NCBI RefSeq assembly: GCF_008704495.1
Contig: NZ_CP023699.1
Span: forward strand, 2,914,001 to 2,978,000
DNA: 64,000 bases
Source: Streptomyces kanamyceticus
GTDB lineage: Bacteria; Actinomycetota; Actinomycetes; Streptomycetales; Streptomycetaceae
Direction: 5' to 3'
Position numbers and translations under genes: made by a program. Each line of letters starts with the position of its first letter. Positions within the stretch are counted from its first letter, which is position 1. A model generated the notes under the pieces. That model did no database searches. It was not told the DNA's origin and worked only from the letters and a program-made list of their open reading frames with translations. Positions 29,640-39,468 of this stretch are shown one piece after another.

Positions 29640-30140
29640 CTACGCCTCCTCTTCCTTCTTGTCCTTGCGGTTGAACTCGACCTGTACGCGCGCCTTGTCG
29701 ATCTCGTCGAAGGCCAGGCGGCGCGACGTGGGCTTGCGGCCCTTCACGCCCGGCACCTCGAGGTCGAGACCCTCGTCGTCCACGGTGAGGATGCGGGCGA
29801 CCAGCTCGCCGCCGCCCTCCGTCAGCTGGAACTTCACCAGGCGGTTCACGGCGCGCACGTAGTGGCGGCGCTCGGTCAGGGCGCGCTCGGCGCCGGGGGA
29901 TCCGACCTCCAGGTCGTACTCCCCCTCGCCCATGGCGTCGCTCTCGTCGAGCTTCGCGGAGAGCAGGCGGCTCACTTCCGCGATCGTGTCGAGGTCCACG
30001 CCGTCCTCTGAGTCGATGACGACTCGCAGCACTCGCTTGCGTCCGACCGGGGTCACTTCGATCTCTTCGAGATCGAGATCCTGGGAGCTGACGAGCGGTT
30101 CCAGTAGTTGCCGCAGCCTCTCGCTCTGGGTGGTGCTCAT
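29640..30140 (-). CDS. rimP: Ribosome maturation factor RimP
   Basis: Needed for 30S assembly. 166 residues: [40 protein letters not shown], then [20 protein letters not shown], the diagnostic LEVSSPG-type motif. The C-terminal SH3-like domain ends in a Lys/Glu tail (RKDKKEEEA). It is first of the rimP-nusA-ylxR-infB gene group, with AGGAGT near the ATG. Confidence 0.95.
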   Translation of the reverse strand: MSTTQSERLRQLLEPLVSSQDLDLEEIEVTPVGRKRVLRVVIDSEDGVDLDTIAEVSRLLSAKLDESDAMGEGEYDLEVGSPGAERALTERRHYVRAVNRLVKFQLTEGGGELVARILTVDDEGLDLEVPGVKGRKPTSRRLAFDEIDKARVQVEFNRKDKKEEEA

Positions 30141-30477
30141 CCGGGTGACTCCTCGGCCGCGTGTGCTGTTGTGGGATCGTCGCGTGTCAGGTCAAAGGGT
30201 ATCCGGTCCCGAGGGGTGTTGCCGCCCACGGGCGGGGCGATGCACCGCTCCGTGCCGAGCCGCTCGCGGGTGCGGGAGCGGCCCGCGGGTACGGTGATCA
30301 CGGACCCGCGCCACTCCTTCTCCACCCCCGTCTCCGCCCCCGTTCTCCGCCCCGCCAGGTTTCCCCTCACCTTTCCCCTCGTCTTCCCCTCGCTCTTCCC
30401 CTCGCCCTTCCCCTCCCCCCACCTGCTCGCTTCCTGCTCACTCACGCCTTTTGGCCCGCCTTCCGAGGACGTCTGCC
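30141..30477. other. Divergent intergenic region with a pyrimidine tract
   Basis: 337 bases between divergent rimP and the lipoprotein gene; promoters for both must lie here but I cannot place them. From about 30303 to 30422 the plus strand is almost pure pyrimidine, with TTCCCCTC-type units repeated about six times near 30360-30420. Such tracts can form triplex DNA. No gene is supported. Confidence 0.55.
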
Positions 30478-31026
30478 GTGCCGTCGTATCTCACCGCCCC
30501 ACGGTCCCCTTCGGGACCGCGCCGAAGGAGTCTGCTCACCGGGGTCGCCGGTGCCGCCGGAATCGCCGGAGCCGCGCTGCTCGCGGGCTGCTCGGACGCC
30601 ACGGACACCGACGAGCGCCCGTCCGCCGCCCGGCGGCTGCGCGCCCACGCGGCCGCGGACAGCACGGAACTCCTTGGGCGCTACGACGCCGTCCTCGCGG
30701 CGCACCCCTCGCTCGCCGAACGGCTGCGGCCGCTGCGGGCCGAGGTGCGGCGCCATGTGGAGGCGTTCACGGACGGCCGCGCTCCGGCTTCCGCGTCCCC
30801 CGCGGGCTCCCCCGGCCCCCGGGGCTCCCGCGCCGCATCACCCGCGCCGTCCGTGGCCGCGGATCCCAAGGACGCCGTGCGCGAGCTCGCCAAGGCCGAG
30901 CGGACGCTGGCGGACCGGCGGGCCCAGGCCCTGCTCGACGCCCCTGCGGAACAGGCCAGGCTGCTCGCCTCGGTGAGCGCCGCGGGAGCGGCACACGCGT
31001 ATCTGCTGACGGAGGGCGACAAGTGA
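30478..31026 (+). CDS. Putative lipoprotein with Tat-like signal
   Basis: The GTG at 30478 has GAGGA eight bases upstream. The translation opens with PRRRSLLTGVAGAAGIAGAA and the lipobox LLAGC, Cys38, so it should be exported (twin-arginine type) and lipidated. The mature part is about 145 residues, Ala/Arg-rich and helical, with an internal Pro/Ser/Gly linker (residues about 105-130), and resembles a small helical-bundle protein. The stop overlaps the following ferritin-like gene by GTGA. The pair is likely co-expressed and may act together at the cell surface. I know no specific function. Confidence 0.8.
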   Translation: MPSYLTAPRSPSGPRRRSLLTGVAGAAGIAGAALLAGCSDATDTDERPSAARRLRAHAAADSTELLGRYDAVLAAHPSLAERLRPLRAEVRRHVEAFTDGRAPASASPAGSPGPRGSRAASPAPSVAADPKDAVRELAKAERTLADRRAQALLDAPAEQARLLASVSAAGAAHAYLLTEGDK

Positions 31027-31493
31027 GCGGTTCGAAGGACGAGGAGCTGAAGGCCGTGCAGGCCGCGCTGGCCGCCGAGCACGCGGCGGTGTACGGCTTC
31101 GGAGTGGTCGGTGGACGCGTCGGCGAGAAGCGCAGGGACGACGCCCGCACCGCGTACGACGCCCACCGCGCCCGGCGCGACGAGCTGCAGCGCGCGGTGC
31201 GCGACCTGGGCGGCGAGCCGCAGCCAGCGGACCCGGCGTACGCGCTGCCGTTCCCGGTGCCGGACTCCGCCTCCGCCGTGCGGCTCGCCGCGGAGCTCGA
31301 GGACCGGGTCGCCGGGGTCTACTCCGATCTCGTACGGGCCGCCACGGGCACCCGGCGCGGCAACGCGGCCCTCGCGCTGCGCGAGGCGGCGGTCCGGGCG
31401 GCACGGTGGCGCGGCGGGAGCGTAGCCTTCCCTGGGCTCGCCGAGCGGTCCGCCGCCGCCGACCCCTCGGCACCGGCGACGCCCCAGGCGTAA
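31023..31493 (+). CDS. Ferritin-like (DUF4439) protein
   Basis: 156 residues: LKAVQAALAAEHAAVYGFGV, then YDAHRARRDELQRAVRDLGG and AAELEDRVAGVYSDLVRAAT. The AAEHAAVYGFG helix and Glu-His spacing match the DUF4439 ferritin-like four-helix family. It is coupled to the lipoprotein gene by a four-base overlap. Metal binding is plausible from the retained Glu and His residues but unproven. Confidence 0.85.
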   Translation: MSGSKDEELKAVQAALAAEHAAVYGFGVVGGRVGEKRRDDARTAYDAHRARRDELQRAVRDLGGEPQPADPAYALPFPVPDSASAVRLAAELEDRVAGVYSDLVRAATGTRRGNAALALREAAVRAARWRGGSVAFPGLAERSAAADPSAPATPQA

Positions 31494-31529
31494 CCCGTAC
31501 AGGAAGTTCAGGAAGGGAACGACTCGCGC

Positions 31530-32423
31530 ATGGCTTTCGAACCGCCGCAGCGCCTCGTCACCGCGCTCGGCGAGACGGCGCGGGACGGCGACGACTGGCT
31601 GGAGAAGCTGCCGATGGCAGCCGAACAGGCAGTCGCTCTACGCGAGTTGACCGTCGAACGCGTGCATGTGCCCGGCGGGCGCAGCAGCCTTGTGCTGCTG
31701 GTGCGGCAGGCCGACGACACCCCCGCCGTGCTGAAGCTGGTGCCGCCCCGGTCGCGCCCGGAGAGCGAGCGGGCCGCGCTCGCGCACTGGAACGGACTCG
31801 GCGCCGCACGGCTGCTCGACCCCGCCGCGTCCGACGGGGCGCTGCTCGTCGAACGGCTGCACCGCGACGTGTCGGTGCGCACCCTGCCCGAGGCCAAGGC
31901 CCTCCTGGAGGCGGCGGGGACGCTGCGCAGGCTGTGGGTGGAGCCACCGGCGGGACACCGCTTCGAGACGGTGGCCGAGCGGACGGGACGGCAGGCGGCG
32001 GCCATGCGGGCCTCAGCGGACGCGGAGGTCGCCCCACTGGTCTCGGCCGCGATCTCGGCCCGCGAGGAACTCCTCGCCGCGGAGCCGGAGGCACGGCTCC
32101 TGCACGGCACCTTCCGGCAGAGCAAGGTCCTCGCGGGAGACCGGGTGCCGTGGCTGGCCGTGGGGCCCGACCCGGTGGTCGGCGAACCCGCCTTCGACCT
32201 GGCGCGCCTGGTCCGTGACCGGGTGGAGGACCTGATCGCCTCGCCGTCCGGGGCGTCGATCACGCGACGGCGCGTGAAGAAGCTGGCCGAGTCCCTCGAA
32301 GTGGATCAGGAACGGCTGCGGGGATGGACCTTGTTCCGCGCGGTGGAGTCCGGTGCCCGGGCGCTGCGGGTGGGGCGCGTGCAGGACGCGGAGCTGTTGC
32401 TGGAGTTCGCGGGCTGGCTGTAG
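31530..32423 (+). CDS. Aminoglycoside/hydroxyurea phosphotransferase-like protein, probably a pseudokinase
   Basis: 297 residues with the fold pattern of antibiotic-type small-molecule kinases: VPGGRSSLVLLVRQADDTPA, VLKLVPPRSRPESERAALAH (ATP-site Lys) and LLVERLHRDVSVRTLP. The catalytic loop, normally HGD-x-H-x-x-N, reads LLHGTFRQSKVLAGD: the catalytic Asp is Thr and the metal-binding Asn is Ser/Lys. The second metal motif, normally IDPK, reads VGPDPVVGEPAFDLA. These changes would remove phosphotransfer, so a binding or regulatory role is more likely. It follows the ferritin-like gene by 36 bases. A convergent terminator separates it from proS. Confidence 0.8.
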   Translation: MAFEPPQRLVTALGETARDGDDWLEKLPMAAEQAVALRELTVERVHVPGGRSSLVLLVRQADDTPAVLKLVPPRSRPESERAALAHWNGLGAARLLDPAASDGALLVERLHRDVSVRTLPEAKALLEAAGTLRRLWVEPPAGHRFETVAERTGRQAAAMRASADAEVAPLVSAAISAREELLAAEPEARLLHGTFRQSKVLAGDRVPWLAVGPDPVVGEPAFDLARLVRDRVEDLIASPSGASITRRRVKKLAESLEVDQERLRGWTLFRAVESGARALRVGRVQDAELLLEFAGWL

Positions 32424-32480
32424 TCACGGCTCCGCGGCGCCGTCTCCCGGGGCTCCGCCCCGGACCCCGCTCCTCAAACG

Positions 32481-32510
32481 CCGGAGGGGCTGAATTCTCA
32501 GCCCCTCCGG
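32481..32510. terminator. Bidirectional terminator between the pseudokinase gene and proS
   Basis: Perfect 13-base stem CCGGAGGGGCTGA/TCAGCCCCTCCGG with an ATTC loop, sitting between two convergent stops. The flanking CTCCGCCCCGGACCCCGCTC is a familiar streptomycete intergenic sequence. Confidence 0.85.
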
Positions 32511-32517
32511 GTTCTTA

Positions 32518-34218
32518 CTAAGCAGTCAGTCGCGCGATCGCCTCGTCGACCGGGAGCTCCTCGCGCTCGCCCGTGCGGCGGTCCTTCAGCTCGACGACGC
32601 CGTCGGCCGAGCGGCGGCCAGCGACGAGGATCTTCGGGACGCCCATCAGCTCGGAGTCGGTGAACTTCACGCCCGGGGAGACGCCGGGGCGGTCGTCGAC
32701 CAGGACCCGGACACCGGCCGCTGCCAGCTTGTCCGAGACCTCGAGGGCCAGCTCGGTCTGCAGGGCCTTGCCCGCGGCGACGACGTGGACGTCGGCGGGG
32801 GCGATCTCCTCGGGCCAGATCAGGCCCTTGTCGTCGGCGTGCTGCTCGGCGAGCGCGGCGACGGCACGCGAGACGCCGATGCCGTACGAGCCCATGGTCA
32901 CGCGGACCGGCTTGCCCTCCTTGCCGAGCACGTCGAGCTGGAAGGCGTCGGCGTACTTGCGGCCCAGCTGGAAGATGTGGCCGATCTCGATGGCGCGGTC
33001 CAGCTTGAGCCCGGTGCCGCAGTTCGGGCACGGGTCGCCCTCCTGGACGACCACGACGTCGACGTACGCGTCGACCTCGAAGTCACGGCCCGCGACGACG
33101 TTCTTGGCGTGCACGCCGTCCTTGTTGGCGCCGGTGATCCAGGCGGTGCCGGGGGCGACGCGCGGGTCGGCGACGTACTGGACCTTCGCCAGGCCCTGCG
33201 GGCCGACGTAACCGCGCACCAGGTCGTCGCGGCCCTCGAAGTCCTCGGCCGTGACCAGCTCGACGGCGGCCGGGGCGAAGTGGGCCTCGACCTTGTCCAT
33301 GTCGACCTCGCGGTCGCCGGGGACGCCGACGGCGACGATCTCGCCGTCGACCTTCACGAGGAGGTTCTTGAGCGTCGCGGAGGCCTCGACGCCGAGGTGC
33401 GCGGCGAGCGTCTCGATGGTCGGGGTGTCGGGGGTGGGGATCTCCTCGGCGGCGGGCACTTCGGCGGCGTCCACCGGCTTCAGGGCGAAGGAGACCGCCT
33501 CGGTGTTCGCCGCGTAGTCGCACTTCGGGCAGTCGGCGAAGGTGTCCTCACCGGCCGCGGCCGGGGCGAGGAACTCCTCGGACTTGGAGCCGCCCATGGC
33601 GCCCGCGGTGGCGGCGCAGATGCGGTAGTCGAGGCCGAGGCGCTGGAAGATCTTCTGGTACGCGTCACGGTGCAGCGCGTACGACTGGGCGAGGCCCTCG
33701 TCCTCCAGGTCGAAGGAGTAGGAGTCCTTCATCAGGAACTCGCGGCCGCGCAGGATGCCGGCGCGGGGGCGGGCCTCGTCGCGGTACTTGGTCTGGATCT
33801 GGTAGAGGATCACGGGCAGGTCCTTGTAGGACGTGCACTGGTCCTTGACCAGGAGGGTGAAGATCTCCTCGTGGGTGGGGCCGAGGAGGTAGTCGCCGCC
33901 CCTGCGGTCGTTGAGCCGGAACAGCTCCGCGCCGTACTCGGTCCAGCGGCCCGTCGCCTCGTAGGGCTCCTTGGGCAGCAGGGCGGGCAGCGAGACCTCC
34001 TGGCCGCCCATGGCGTCCATCTCCTCGCGCACGACGCGCTCGACGTTGGCGAGGACCTTCTTGCCCAGCGGCAGCCAGGACCAGACACCGGCGGCGGTGC
34101 GGCGCACGTAACCGGCGCGGACGAGGAGTTTGTGGCTCAGCACCTCGGCGTCCGCCGGGTCGTCGCGCAAGGTCTTCGCCATCAATCGGGACATGCGCTG
34201 GACCTGGGCCTTGGCCAT
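32518..34218 (-). CDS. proS: Prolyl-tRNA synthetase
   Basis: Class II aminoacyl-tRNA synthetase, 566 residues, prokaryotic type. Motif 2 region [20 protein letters not shown], motif 3 [21 protein letters not shown] large insertion domain (deacylase/editing type) lies about residues 220-400, with [20 protein letters not shown]. The C-terminal anticodon-binding domain ends [23 protein letters not shown] chosen at 34218 with AGGAG nine bases upstream. Confidence 0.97.
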   Translation of the reverse strand: MAKAQVQRMSRLMAKTLRDDPADAEVLSHKLLVRAGYVRRTAAGVWSWLPLGKKVLANVERVVREEMDAMGGQEVSLPALLPKEPYEATGRWTEYGAELFRLNDRRGGDYLLGPTHEEIFTLLVKDQCTSYKDLPVILYQIQTKYRDEARPRAGILRGREFLMKDSYSFDLEDEGLAQSYALHRDAYQKIFQRLGLDYRICAATAGAMGGSKSEEFLAPAAAGEDTFADCPKCDYAANTEAVSFALKPVDAAEVPAAEEIPTPDTPTIETLAAHLGVEASATLKNLLVKVDGEIVAVGVPGDREVDMDKVEAHFAPAAVELVTAEDFEGRDDLVRGYVGPQGLAKVQYVADPRVAPGTAWITGANKDGVHAKNVVAGRDFEVDAYVDVVVVQEGDPCPNCGTGLKLDRAIEIGHIFQLGRKYADAFQLDVLGKEGKPVRVTMGSYGIGVSRAVAALAEQHADDKGLIWPEEIAPADVHVVAAGKALQTELALEVSDKLAAAGVRVLVDDRPGVSPGVKFTDSELMGVPKILVAGRRSADGVVELKDRRTGEREELPVDEAIARLTA

Positions 34219-34290
34219 GATTATTGACTCCTGCTGCAAAAGGTTGGTCCCAGGAGGTTATCCGGGGGCCCGCCCCGGCCGGAAATCGAT

Positions 34291-34833
34291 TCAGGCGCGG
34301 CGGTTCAGGGGCAGGGGCGCGCCCATCACCGCGTACGGCTTGGGGGCGCTGGGAAACAGGACGCGGCGGGCCAGATCGGCGTATCCGAGGGAGCGGTAGA
34401 GGCCGCGGGCCGGGCTCTCGGTGTCGATCGCGGAGAGGATCGAGCGGGGCTCGGGGACGCCGTCCGTGATGGTCGTGATGAGCGCGCGCCCGATGCCCCG
34501 GTTCTGGTAGCCGGGGTGCACGTGCAGCTCGGTGATCACGAACGACTCGTCGAGCCAGCCGTCCAGGTGCTGGCCGCGCAGATACGGCTCGACGACGGTG
34601 GACCACCAGTGGGCGCGGTCGTTGGGCATGCCGTAGACGAAGCCGACGAGACGGCCGTAGCCGGTGGTCGCCCCGAACGCGCGGGCGCGGGGGTAGGTGA
34701 GGTGCCGCAGCACGATCTGTCGTCGTACGGCCACCTCGTCCTCGCTGAGACCGAAGGCGTGGGCCTGGACGCGCAGCGCCTCGTCCACGCGTGCGCCGAG
34801 GTCGAGCGGACCGATCACGACATCGTCTGTCAT
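34291..34833 (-). CDS. GNAT family N-acetyltransferase
   Basis: 180 residues with the acetyl-CoA site VHPGYQNRGIGRALITTITD and the beta strand FVITELHVHP. A C-terminal GLYRSLGYADLARRVLFPSA completes the fold. The substrate is unknown. It is 71 bases from the proS start and in the same direction, but expression together is uncertain. Confidence 0.85.
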   Translation of the reverse strand: MTDDVVIGPLDLGARVDEALRVQAHAFGLSEDEVAVRRQIVLRHLTYPRARAFGATTGYGRLVGFVYGMPNDRAHWWSTVVEPYLRGQHLDGWLDESFVITELHVHPGYQNRGIGRALITTITDGVPEPRSILSAIDTESPARGLYRSLGYADLARRVLFPSAPKPYAVMGAPLPLNRRA

Positions 34834-34897
34834 GGCCCGACCCTACTTCGCACCACGGCGCTTCTGAACAGGGCGCGGCTTCTTGTGCGGGGGGTCA

Positions 34898-34975
34898 GAG
34901 CGGGGTGTCGGAGCAGGGTGTCGGAGCGGGGTGTCGGAGCGGGGTGTCGGAGCGGGGTGTCGGAGCGGGGTGTCA
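34898..34975. repeat. Six tandem copies of a 13-base unit
   Basis: The unit GAGCGGGGTGTCG is repeated six times back to back. Copy two has one base changed (CAGGG) and the last ends TCA, which is the stop codon of the minus-strand acetyltransferase. The array lies between two GNAT genes. Confidence 0.9.
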
Positions 34976-35821
34976 GAACAACACGCTCATGAACGCGCCG
35001 ATCTCCTTGAAGCCCACCTTCCGGTAGGCCGCCCTGGCCGCGGTGTTGAAGTCGTTCACGTAGAGGCTGGCGACGGGGGCGACGTCCGCGAGTGCGTAGC
35101 GCAGGACGGCCGACATGCCGGGGGCGGCGAGTCCGCGGCCCCGGTACTCGGGGGCCACCCAGACGCCCTGGACCTGGCAGGCCTGCGGGGTGGCGGCGCC
35201 GATCTCCGCCTTGAAGACCACCTTGCCGTGCTCGTCCAGGCGTGCGAACGAGCGTCCGGAGCCGACCAGTTCGGCCACCCGCGCCTGATAGAGCAGCCCG
35301 CCGTCACCGGCCATCGGCGAGATCCCGACCTCCTCGGTGAACATCGCCACGCACGCAGGCATGATCGTCTCCATCTCGTCCTTGCGGACACGACGGACGT
35401 ACGGGTCGGGGGCGATGTCGTCCGGCAGCCGGTCGGCGACCATCAGGGGCTGCTGCGCGCGGACCTCGCGGGCGGGGCCCCAGGACGGCTCCAGGAGCCG
35501 CCACAGCTGGGCCGTGGGACCGGCGGGCCCCACGATCGAGGAACAGCGGCGCCCGGCCCTGCGCGCACGGTCCGCGAAGCCGCGTACGGCCCGTGGGGTG
35601 GCGCAGATCGGTACGAGATTGGCGCCCGCGTAACAGAGGGACCGCAGCATGCCGTCCTCGTACCAGCCCCACATCTCGCCGCCGAGCCGCCACGGATCCA
35701 GACCCGCGACCTGCACGCGGGCGGCCACGAAGGCGTTCGCGACCGGCTCGCGGTCGAGCACGGCGAGCGCGGCGTCCAGGTCACTCGGTTCGAGGACCCT
35801 GGTGGTGGTCTGAGTCAACAC
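34973..35821 (-). CDS. GNAT acetyltransferase with N-terminal DUF4081-type domain
   Basis: 282 residues: TRVLEPSDLDAALAVLDREP, VQVAGLDPWRLGGEMWGWYE, a middle SSIVGPAGPTAQLWRLLEPS, and a C-terminal GNAT domain with the acetyl-CoA loop VWVAPEYRGRGLAAPGMSAV and SLYVNDFNTAARAAYRKVGF. The GTG start, VLTQTTTRVLEP, is preceded by GAGG and agrees with the family. The stop codon lies in the 13-base repeat array, so repeat-number changes could extend or shorten the C-terminus. The substrate is unknown. Confidence 0.85.
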   Translation of the reverse strand: MLTQTTTRVLEPSDLDAALAVLDREPVANAFVAARVQVAGLDPWRLGGEMWGWYEDGMLRSLCYAGANLVPICATPRAVRGFADRARRAGRRCSSIVGPAGPTAQLWRLLEPSWGPAREVRAQQPLMVADRLPDDIAPDPYVRRVRKDEMETIMPACVAMFTEEVGISPMAGDGGLLYQARVAELVGSGRSFARLDEHGKVVFKAEIGAATPQACQVQGVWVAPEYRGRGLAAPGMSAVLRYALADVAPVASLYVNDFNTAARAAYRKVGFKEIGAFMSVLF

Positions 35822-35880
35822 GTGCGGGGGCCTCACCATACGGTCTGCTGATCTCCGCACTGTACCTGGCGGGGGCGCCT

Positions 35881-36109
35881 TGTGCGGGGGGTGGCATTTG
35901 TGCGTGGGGCCTGGGCCTGGAGTGCCGGTTGCCCCCGGTGGGGGCTGGCGCTTTCCGCCGCTCCGCGGCGTGGTCCCCACCCCAGCCGCCCGCTTGTGCC
36001 GGGGGGGTGGCATTGGTCCGTGAGGCTTGAGCCCTGGAGTGCCGCTTTCCCCCGGTGGGGGCTGGCGCTTTTCCGCCGCTCCGCGGCGTGGTCCCCACCC
36101 GCCCACCCG
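35881..36109. repeat. Two direct copies of a ~115-base unit
   Basis: Copy one (about 35881-35995) and copy two (about 35996-36109) both contain GGGGGTGGCATT, then TGGAGTGCCG, then CCCCCGGTGGGGGCTGGCGC, TTTCCGCCGCTCCGCGGCGT and GGTCCCCACCC. Differences are scattered single bases. The CCGCCGCTCCGCGG part is itself an inverted repeat. Confidence 0.85.
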
Positions 36110-36260
36110 TGACTCCGCGCCGGGGTGTGGAGGTAGGAGCGGGGTGGGGTGCGGGAGGCGGCGGATTGGTGGTGGGCCCGCCCCTACAGAGGGGCGCCGC
36201 GAAGCTGCGGGCTGGCTTGTGGGCCAGGGCCAGGGCCAGGCAGGAGGGAGCGAACCTCGG

Positions 36261-36763
36261 CGGAGCGGGCGGGCCTCTACAGGGAGGGGCGCCGCAGAGC
36301 CACAGGCGAGCGGGCGGGAGCCGACCGCCGCGGAGCGGGCGGGCCCCTACAAGGAGAGGCCGGTGCCGAGAATCGGGCGGGCGGGTGGGGACGGACCGCC
36401 GCGGAGCGGGCGGGCTCCTACAGGGAGCGGCGGCGCCGAGAGCCCCGGGCACCTACAGGAAGGGACCGGCGCGGAGCCACGGGCGGGCGGGTGGGGACCG
36501 GCCGCCGCGGAGCGGGCGGGCTCCTACAGGGAGCGGCGGCGCCGAGAGCCCCGGGCACCTACAGGAAGGGACCGGCGCGGAGCCACGGGCGGGCGGGTGG
36601 GAATCGACCGCCGCGAAGCGGGCGGGCACCTACAGGGAGCGGCGATGCCGAGAGCCCCGGGCACCTACAGGGAGGGACCGGCGCGGAGTCACGGGTGGGT
36701 GGGTGGGAGTCGGCCGCCGCGGAGCGGGCGGGTTCCTACAGGGAGCGGGCGGCGCGGAGCCGC
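36261..36763. repeat. Tandem array: three 106-base units plus a partial, with two shorter variants
   Basis: CGGAGCGGGCGGG (one copy with A for G) begins at 36261, 36331, 36402, 36508, 36614 and 36720. The spacings are 70, 71, 106, 106 and 106. Each full unit contains GGCTCCTACAGGGAGCGGCG, then AGAGCCCCGGGCACCTACAG and GGACCGGCGCGGAG. CTCC-TACA-GGGAG inside each unit can fold as a small hairpin. The array lies just after ispG's stop on that gene's strand. Confidence 0.9.
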
Positions 36764-36830
36764 GCGTGGGAGGGGGTCGCTCCTACACGAACGCCCCCTG
36801 CCCAGGGACCCGCGCCGAGAAGGAAACGGT

Positions 36831-37988
36831 TCAGCCCGCGACCGCCACAGAGGGCTCGCCGGAGGCCACCCCGTCCTTCTCCATCTGCTCCGCGATCTTC
36901 AACGCCTCTTCGATGAGCGTCTCGACGATCTTCGACTCGGGAACGGTCTTGATGACCTCGCCCTTCACGAAGATCTGCCCCTTGCCGTTGCCGGACGCGA
37001 CCCCGAGGTCCGCCTCACGGGCCTCACCGGGACCGTTGACGACACACCCCATGACAGCGACGCGCAACGGCACCTCCATGCCGTCGAGCCCCGCGGTCAC
37101 CTCTTCGGCCAGCTTGTAGACATCGACCTGGGCGCGCCCGCAGGACGGGCACGACACGATCTCCAGGCGGCGCTGCTTGAGGTTCAGGGACTCCAGGATC
37201 TGCATGCCGACCTTGACCTCCTCCGCCGGAGGAGCCGACAGCGAGACCCGGATCGTGTCGCCGATGCCCTCGCTCAGCAGCGCCCCGAAGGCGACGGCCG
37301 ACTTGATCGTGCCCTGGAACGCGGGCCCCGCCTCGGTCACACCCAGGTGCAGCGGATAGTCACAGGCCGCCGCCAACTGCCGGTAGGCATTCACCATCAC
37401 CACCGGGTCGTTGTGCTTCACGGAGATCTTGATGTCCCGGAACCCGTGCTCCTCGAACAGCGACGCCTCCCACAGCGCCGACTCCACGAGCGCCTCCGGC
37501 GTCGCCTTCCCGTACTTCTTCAGCAACCGCGCGTCCAACGACCCCGCGTTGACCCCGATCCGGATCGGCGTCCCGGCCGCCGAAGCCGCCTTCGCGATCT
37601 CCTTGACCTTGTCGTCGAACTGCTTGATGTTCCCGGGATTCACCCGGACCGCCGCACACCCCGCGTCGATCGCCGCGAACACGTACTTCGGCTGGAAGTG
37701 AATGTCCGCGATCACCGGGATCTGCGACTTCCGCGCGATGGTCGCCAGCGCGTCCGCGTCGTCCTGCGTCGGACACGCCACCCGCACGATCTGGCAGCCC
37801 GACGCCGTCAGCTCCGCGATCTGCTGCAACGTCGCACCGATGTCAGACGTACGCGTCGTCGTCATCGACTGCACCGAGACCGGTGCGTCTCCACCGACAG
37901 CCACAGAACCGACCTGGATCTTGCGGCTGACCCTGCGGTCGGCGAGCTTGGTCGGAACGGACGGGATTCCGAGCGAAACGGCAGTCAT
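36831..37988 (-). CDS. ispG: 4-hydroxy-3-methylbut-2-enyl diphosphate synthase
   Basis: Iron-sulfur enzyme making HMBPP in the MEP isoprenoid route. 385 residues: [60 protein letters not shown], and the cluster ligands in [16 protein letters not shown] and [20 protein letters not shown]. The ATG of [20 protein letters not shown] is chosen; upstream codons are not conserved. It forms a minus-strand group with rseP and dxr, 178 bases downstream of rseP. Confidence 0.97.
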   Translation of the reverse strand: MTAVSLGIPSVPTKLADRRVSRKIQVGSVAVGGDAPVSVQSMTTTRTSDIGATLQQIAELTASGCQIVRVACPTQDDADALATIARKSQIPVIADIHFQPKYVFAAIDAGCAAVRVNPGNIKQFDDKVKEIAKAASAAGTPIRIGVNAGSLDARLLKKYGKATPEALVESALWEASLFEEHGFRDIKISVKHNDPVVMVNAYRQLAAACDYPLHLGVTEAGPAFQGTIKSAVAFGALLSEGIGDTIRVSLSAPPAEEVKVGMQILESLNLKQRRLEIVSCPSCGRAQVDVYKLAEEVTAGLDGMEVPLRVAVMGCVVNGPGEAREADLGVASGNGKGQIFVKGEVIKTVPESKIVETLIEEALKIAEQMEKDGVASGEPSVAVAG

Positions 37989-38166
37989 CTGGCGAGCATC
38001 CCCAAGAGTGTGGATCACAAGGTGTGGATCAAGGTCCCGAGATCGGCGGGCTCCAGGCTTCGAGATTACGTCACCCCGGTGCGCCGGAGCACACCACGCC
38101 CCGAAGTCCACTCAATGGTGGGCGGCCCGACACATAGAGTGCCGGGCCGCCGCAAACTTCTCGTAA

Positions 38167-39468
38167 TCAGGAAATTCTGACCGGATTCACCACGTCCGCG
38201 ATGAGCACCAGGATCGTGAAGCAGATGAAGATCCCCGCCACCACGTAGGCGACCGGCATCAGCTTCGCGACGTCGAAGGGGCCCGGGTCAGGGCGGCGCA
38301 TGACCCGCGCGGTCTTGCGGCGCACCGACTCCCACAGGGCGCCCGCGATGTGGCCGCCGTCGAGCGGGAGCAGCGGCAGCATGTTGAACAGGAACAGGGA
38401 GAGGTTGAAGCCCGCGATGAGGAACAGCATCATCGCGATCTGGTTCTCCGGCGGGATGTCCAGGGTGAACACGTCGCCGCCGACGCGGGCCGCGCCGACC
38501 ACGCCCATCGGGGAGTCCTGCTTGCGCTCGCCGTCACCGAACGCCGCGTCCCACAGGTCGGGGATCTTGGACGGCAGGGCGATGATCGACTCGACGCCGT
38601 TCTCCATCATGTCGCCCATGCGGTTCACGGAGTCGCCGAAGGACTGCTGGACGATGCCGCTGGCCGGGGTGAAGCCGAGGAAGCCCGCGTAGACGTACTT
38701 GCCCTCGACGTACGCGCCGTCGCCGTCGGTCTTGGTGACCTGGTTCTTGATCAGGTTGGCGTGCAGGTCGAGCCGCTTGCCGTCGCGCTCGACCGTGATC
38801 GTGGCCGGGCCGATGGTCTCGCGGATCTTCGCCTGGAGCGTGGACCAGTCGTCGACGGGCTGCCCCTGGAAGGCGACGATCTTGTCGGCCGCCTTGAGGC
38901 CCGCCGCCTTGGCGGGCGTGGCCTTGTCGCCCTTCTCGCACTTGTCGCGGTTCTCGCTCTGCTGGATGACGCAGTCCGAGACCTTGCCGACGGAGGTCGT
39001 CTGGGTGCTGATGCCGAACGTCATCATCACGCCGAGGAAGATCGCCACGGCGAGGACGAGGTTCATGAAGGGGCCCGCGAACATCACGATCACGCGCTTC
39101 CACGGCTTGCGCGTGTAGAAGAGGCGGGACTCGTCGCCGGGCTCCAGCTCCTCGAAGGCCGCCGAGCGGGCGTCCTCGATCATGCCGCGCCAGGGCGACG
39201 TGGAGCGTGCCTCGATGCGGCCGTCCGGGCCCGGCGGGAACATGCCGATCATGCGGATGTAGCCGCCGAGCGGGATGGCCTTGATGCCGTACTCGGTGTC
39301 GCCCTTCTTGCGCGAGAAGATGGTCGGTCCGAAGCCGACCATGTACTGCGGCACGCGGATGCCGAACATCTTGGCGGTCGACAGGTGCCCCAGCTCGTGC
39401 CAGGCGATCGAGAACAGCAGCCCGATCACGAAGACGACTATCCCGAGGATCATCATCAAGGTCGTCAT
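38167..39468 (-). CDS. rseP: Site-2 protease family membrane metalloprotease (RseP/Rip1-like)
   Basis: Intramembrane zinc protease that cleaves anti-sigma factors or remnant signal peptides in this family. 433 residues. The zinc motif H24-E-L-G-H is in the first helix ([20 protein letters not shown]). A PDZ domain lies in the middle ([20 protein letters not shown]), and the second active-site motif [16 protein letters not shown] is near residue 365. A last helix ([20 protein letters not shown]) closes the protein. The start ATG overlaps the dxr stop by four bases. The loop around residues 150-165 has two Cys ([13 protein letters not shown]). Confidence 0.93.
   Translation of the reverse strand: MTTLMMILGIVVFVIGLLFSIAWHELGHLSTAKMFGIRVPQYMVGFGPTIFSRKKGDTEYGIKAIPLGGYIRMIGMFPPGPDGRIEARSTSPWRGMIEDARSAAFEELEPGDESRLFYTRKPWKRVIVMFAGPFMNLVLAVAIFLGVMMTFGISTQTTSVGKVSDCVIQQSENRDKCEKGDKATPAKAAGLKAADKIVAFQGQPVDDWSTLQAKIRETIGPATITVERDGKRLDLHANLIKNQVTKTDGDGAYVEGKYVYAGFLGFTPASGIVQQSFGDSVNRMGDMMENGVESIIALPSKIPDLWDAAFGDGERKQDSPMGVVGAARVGGDVFTLDIPPENQIAMMLFLIAGFNLSLFLFNMLPLLPLDGGHIAGALWESVRRKTARVMRRPDPGPFDVAKLMPVAYVVAGIFICFTILVLIADVVNPVRIS

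Larger units (their letters stand above)
35822..36830. other. One-kilobase gene-free repeat field
   Basis: No reading frame here has convincing composition; the long frames seen are low-complexity Arg/Gly/Pro or Arg/Ala/Glu. It is filled by a two-copy direct repeat (35881-36109) and a tandem array (36261-36763), which share related sequence in opposite orientation. Confidence 0.75.

Noticed and set aside
35781..36452. Minus-strand frame across the repeat field
   Set aside because: Low-complexity Pro/Arg/Gly sequence generated by the repeats; no start signal.
36261..36763. CRISPR array
   Set aside because: Units are contiguous 106-base tandem copies without unique spacers and no cas gene is near.
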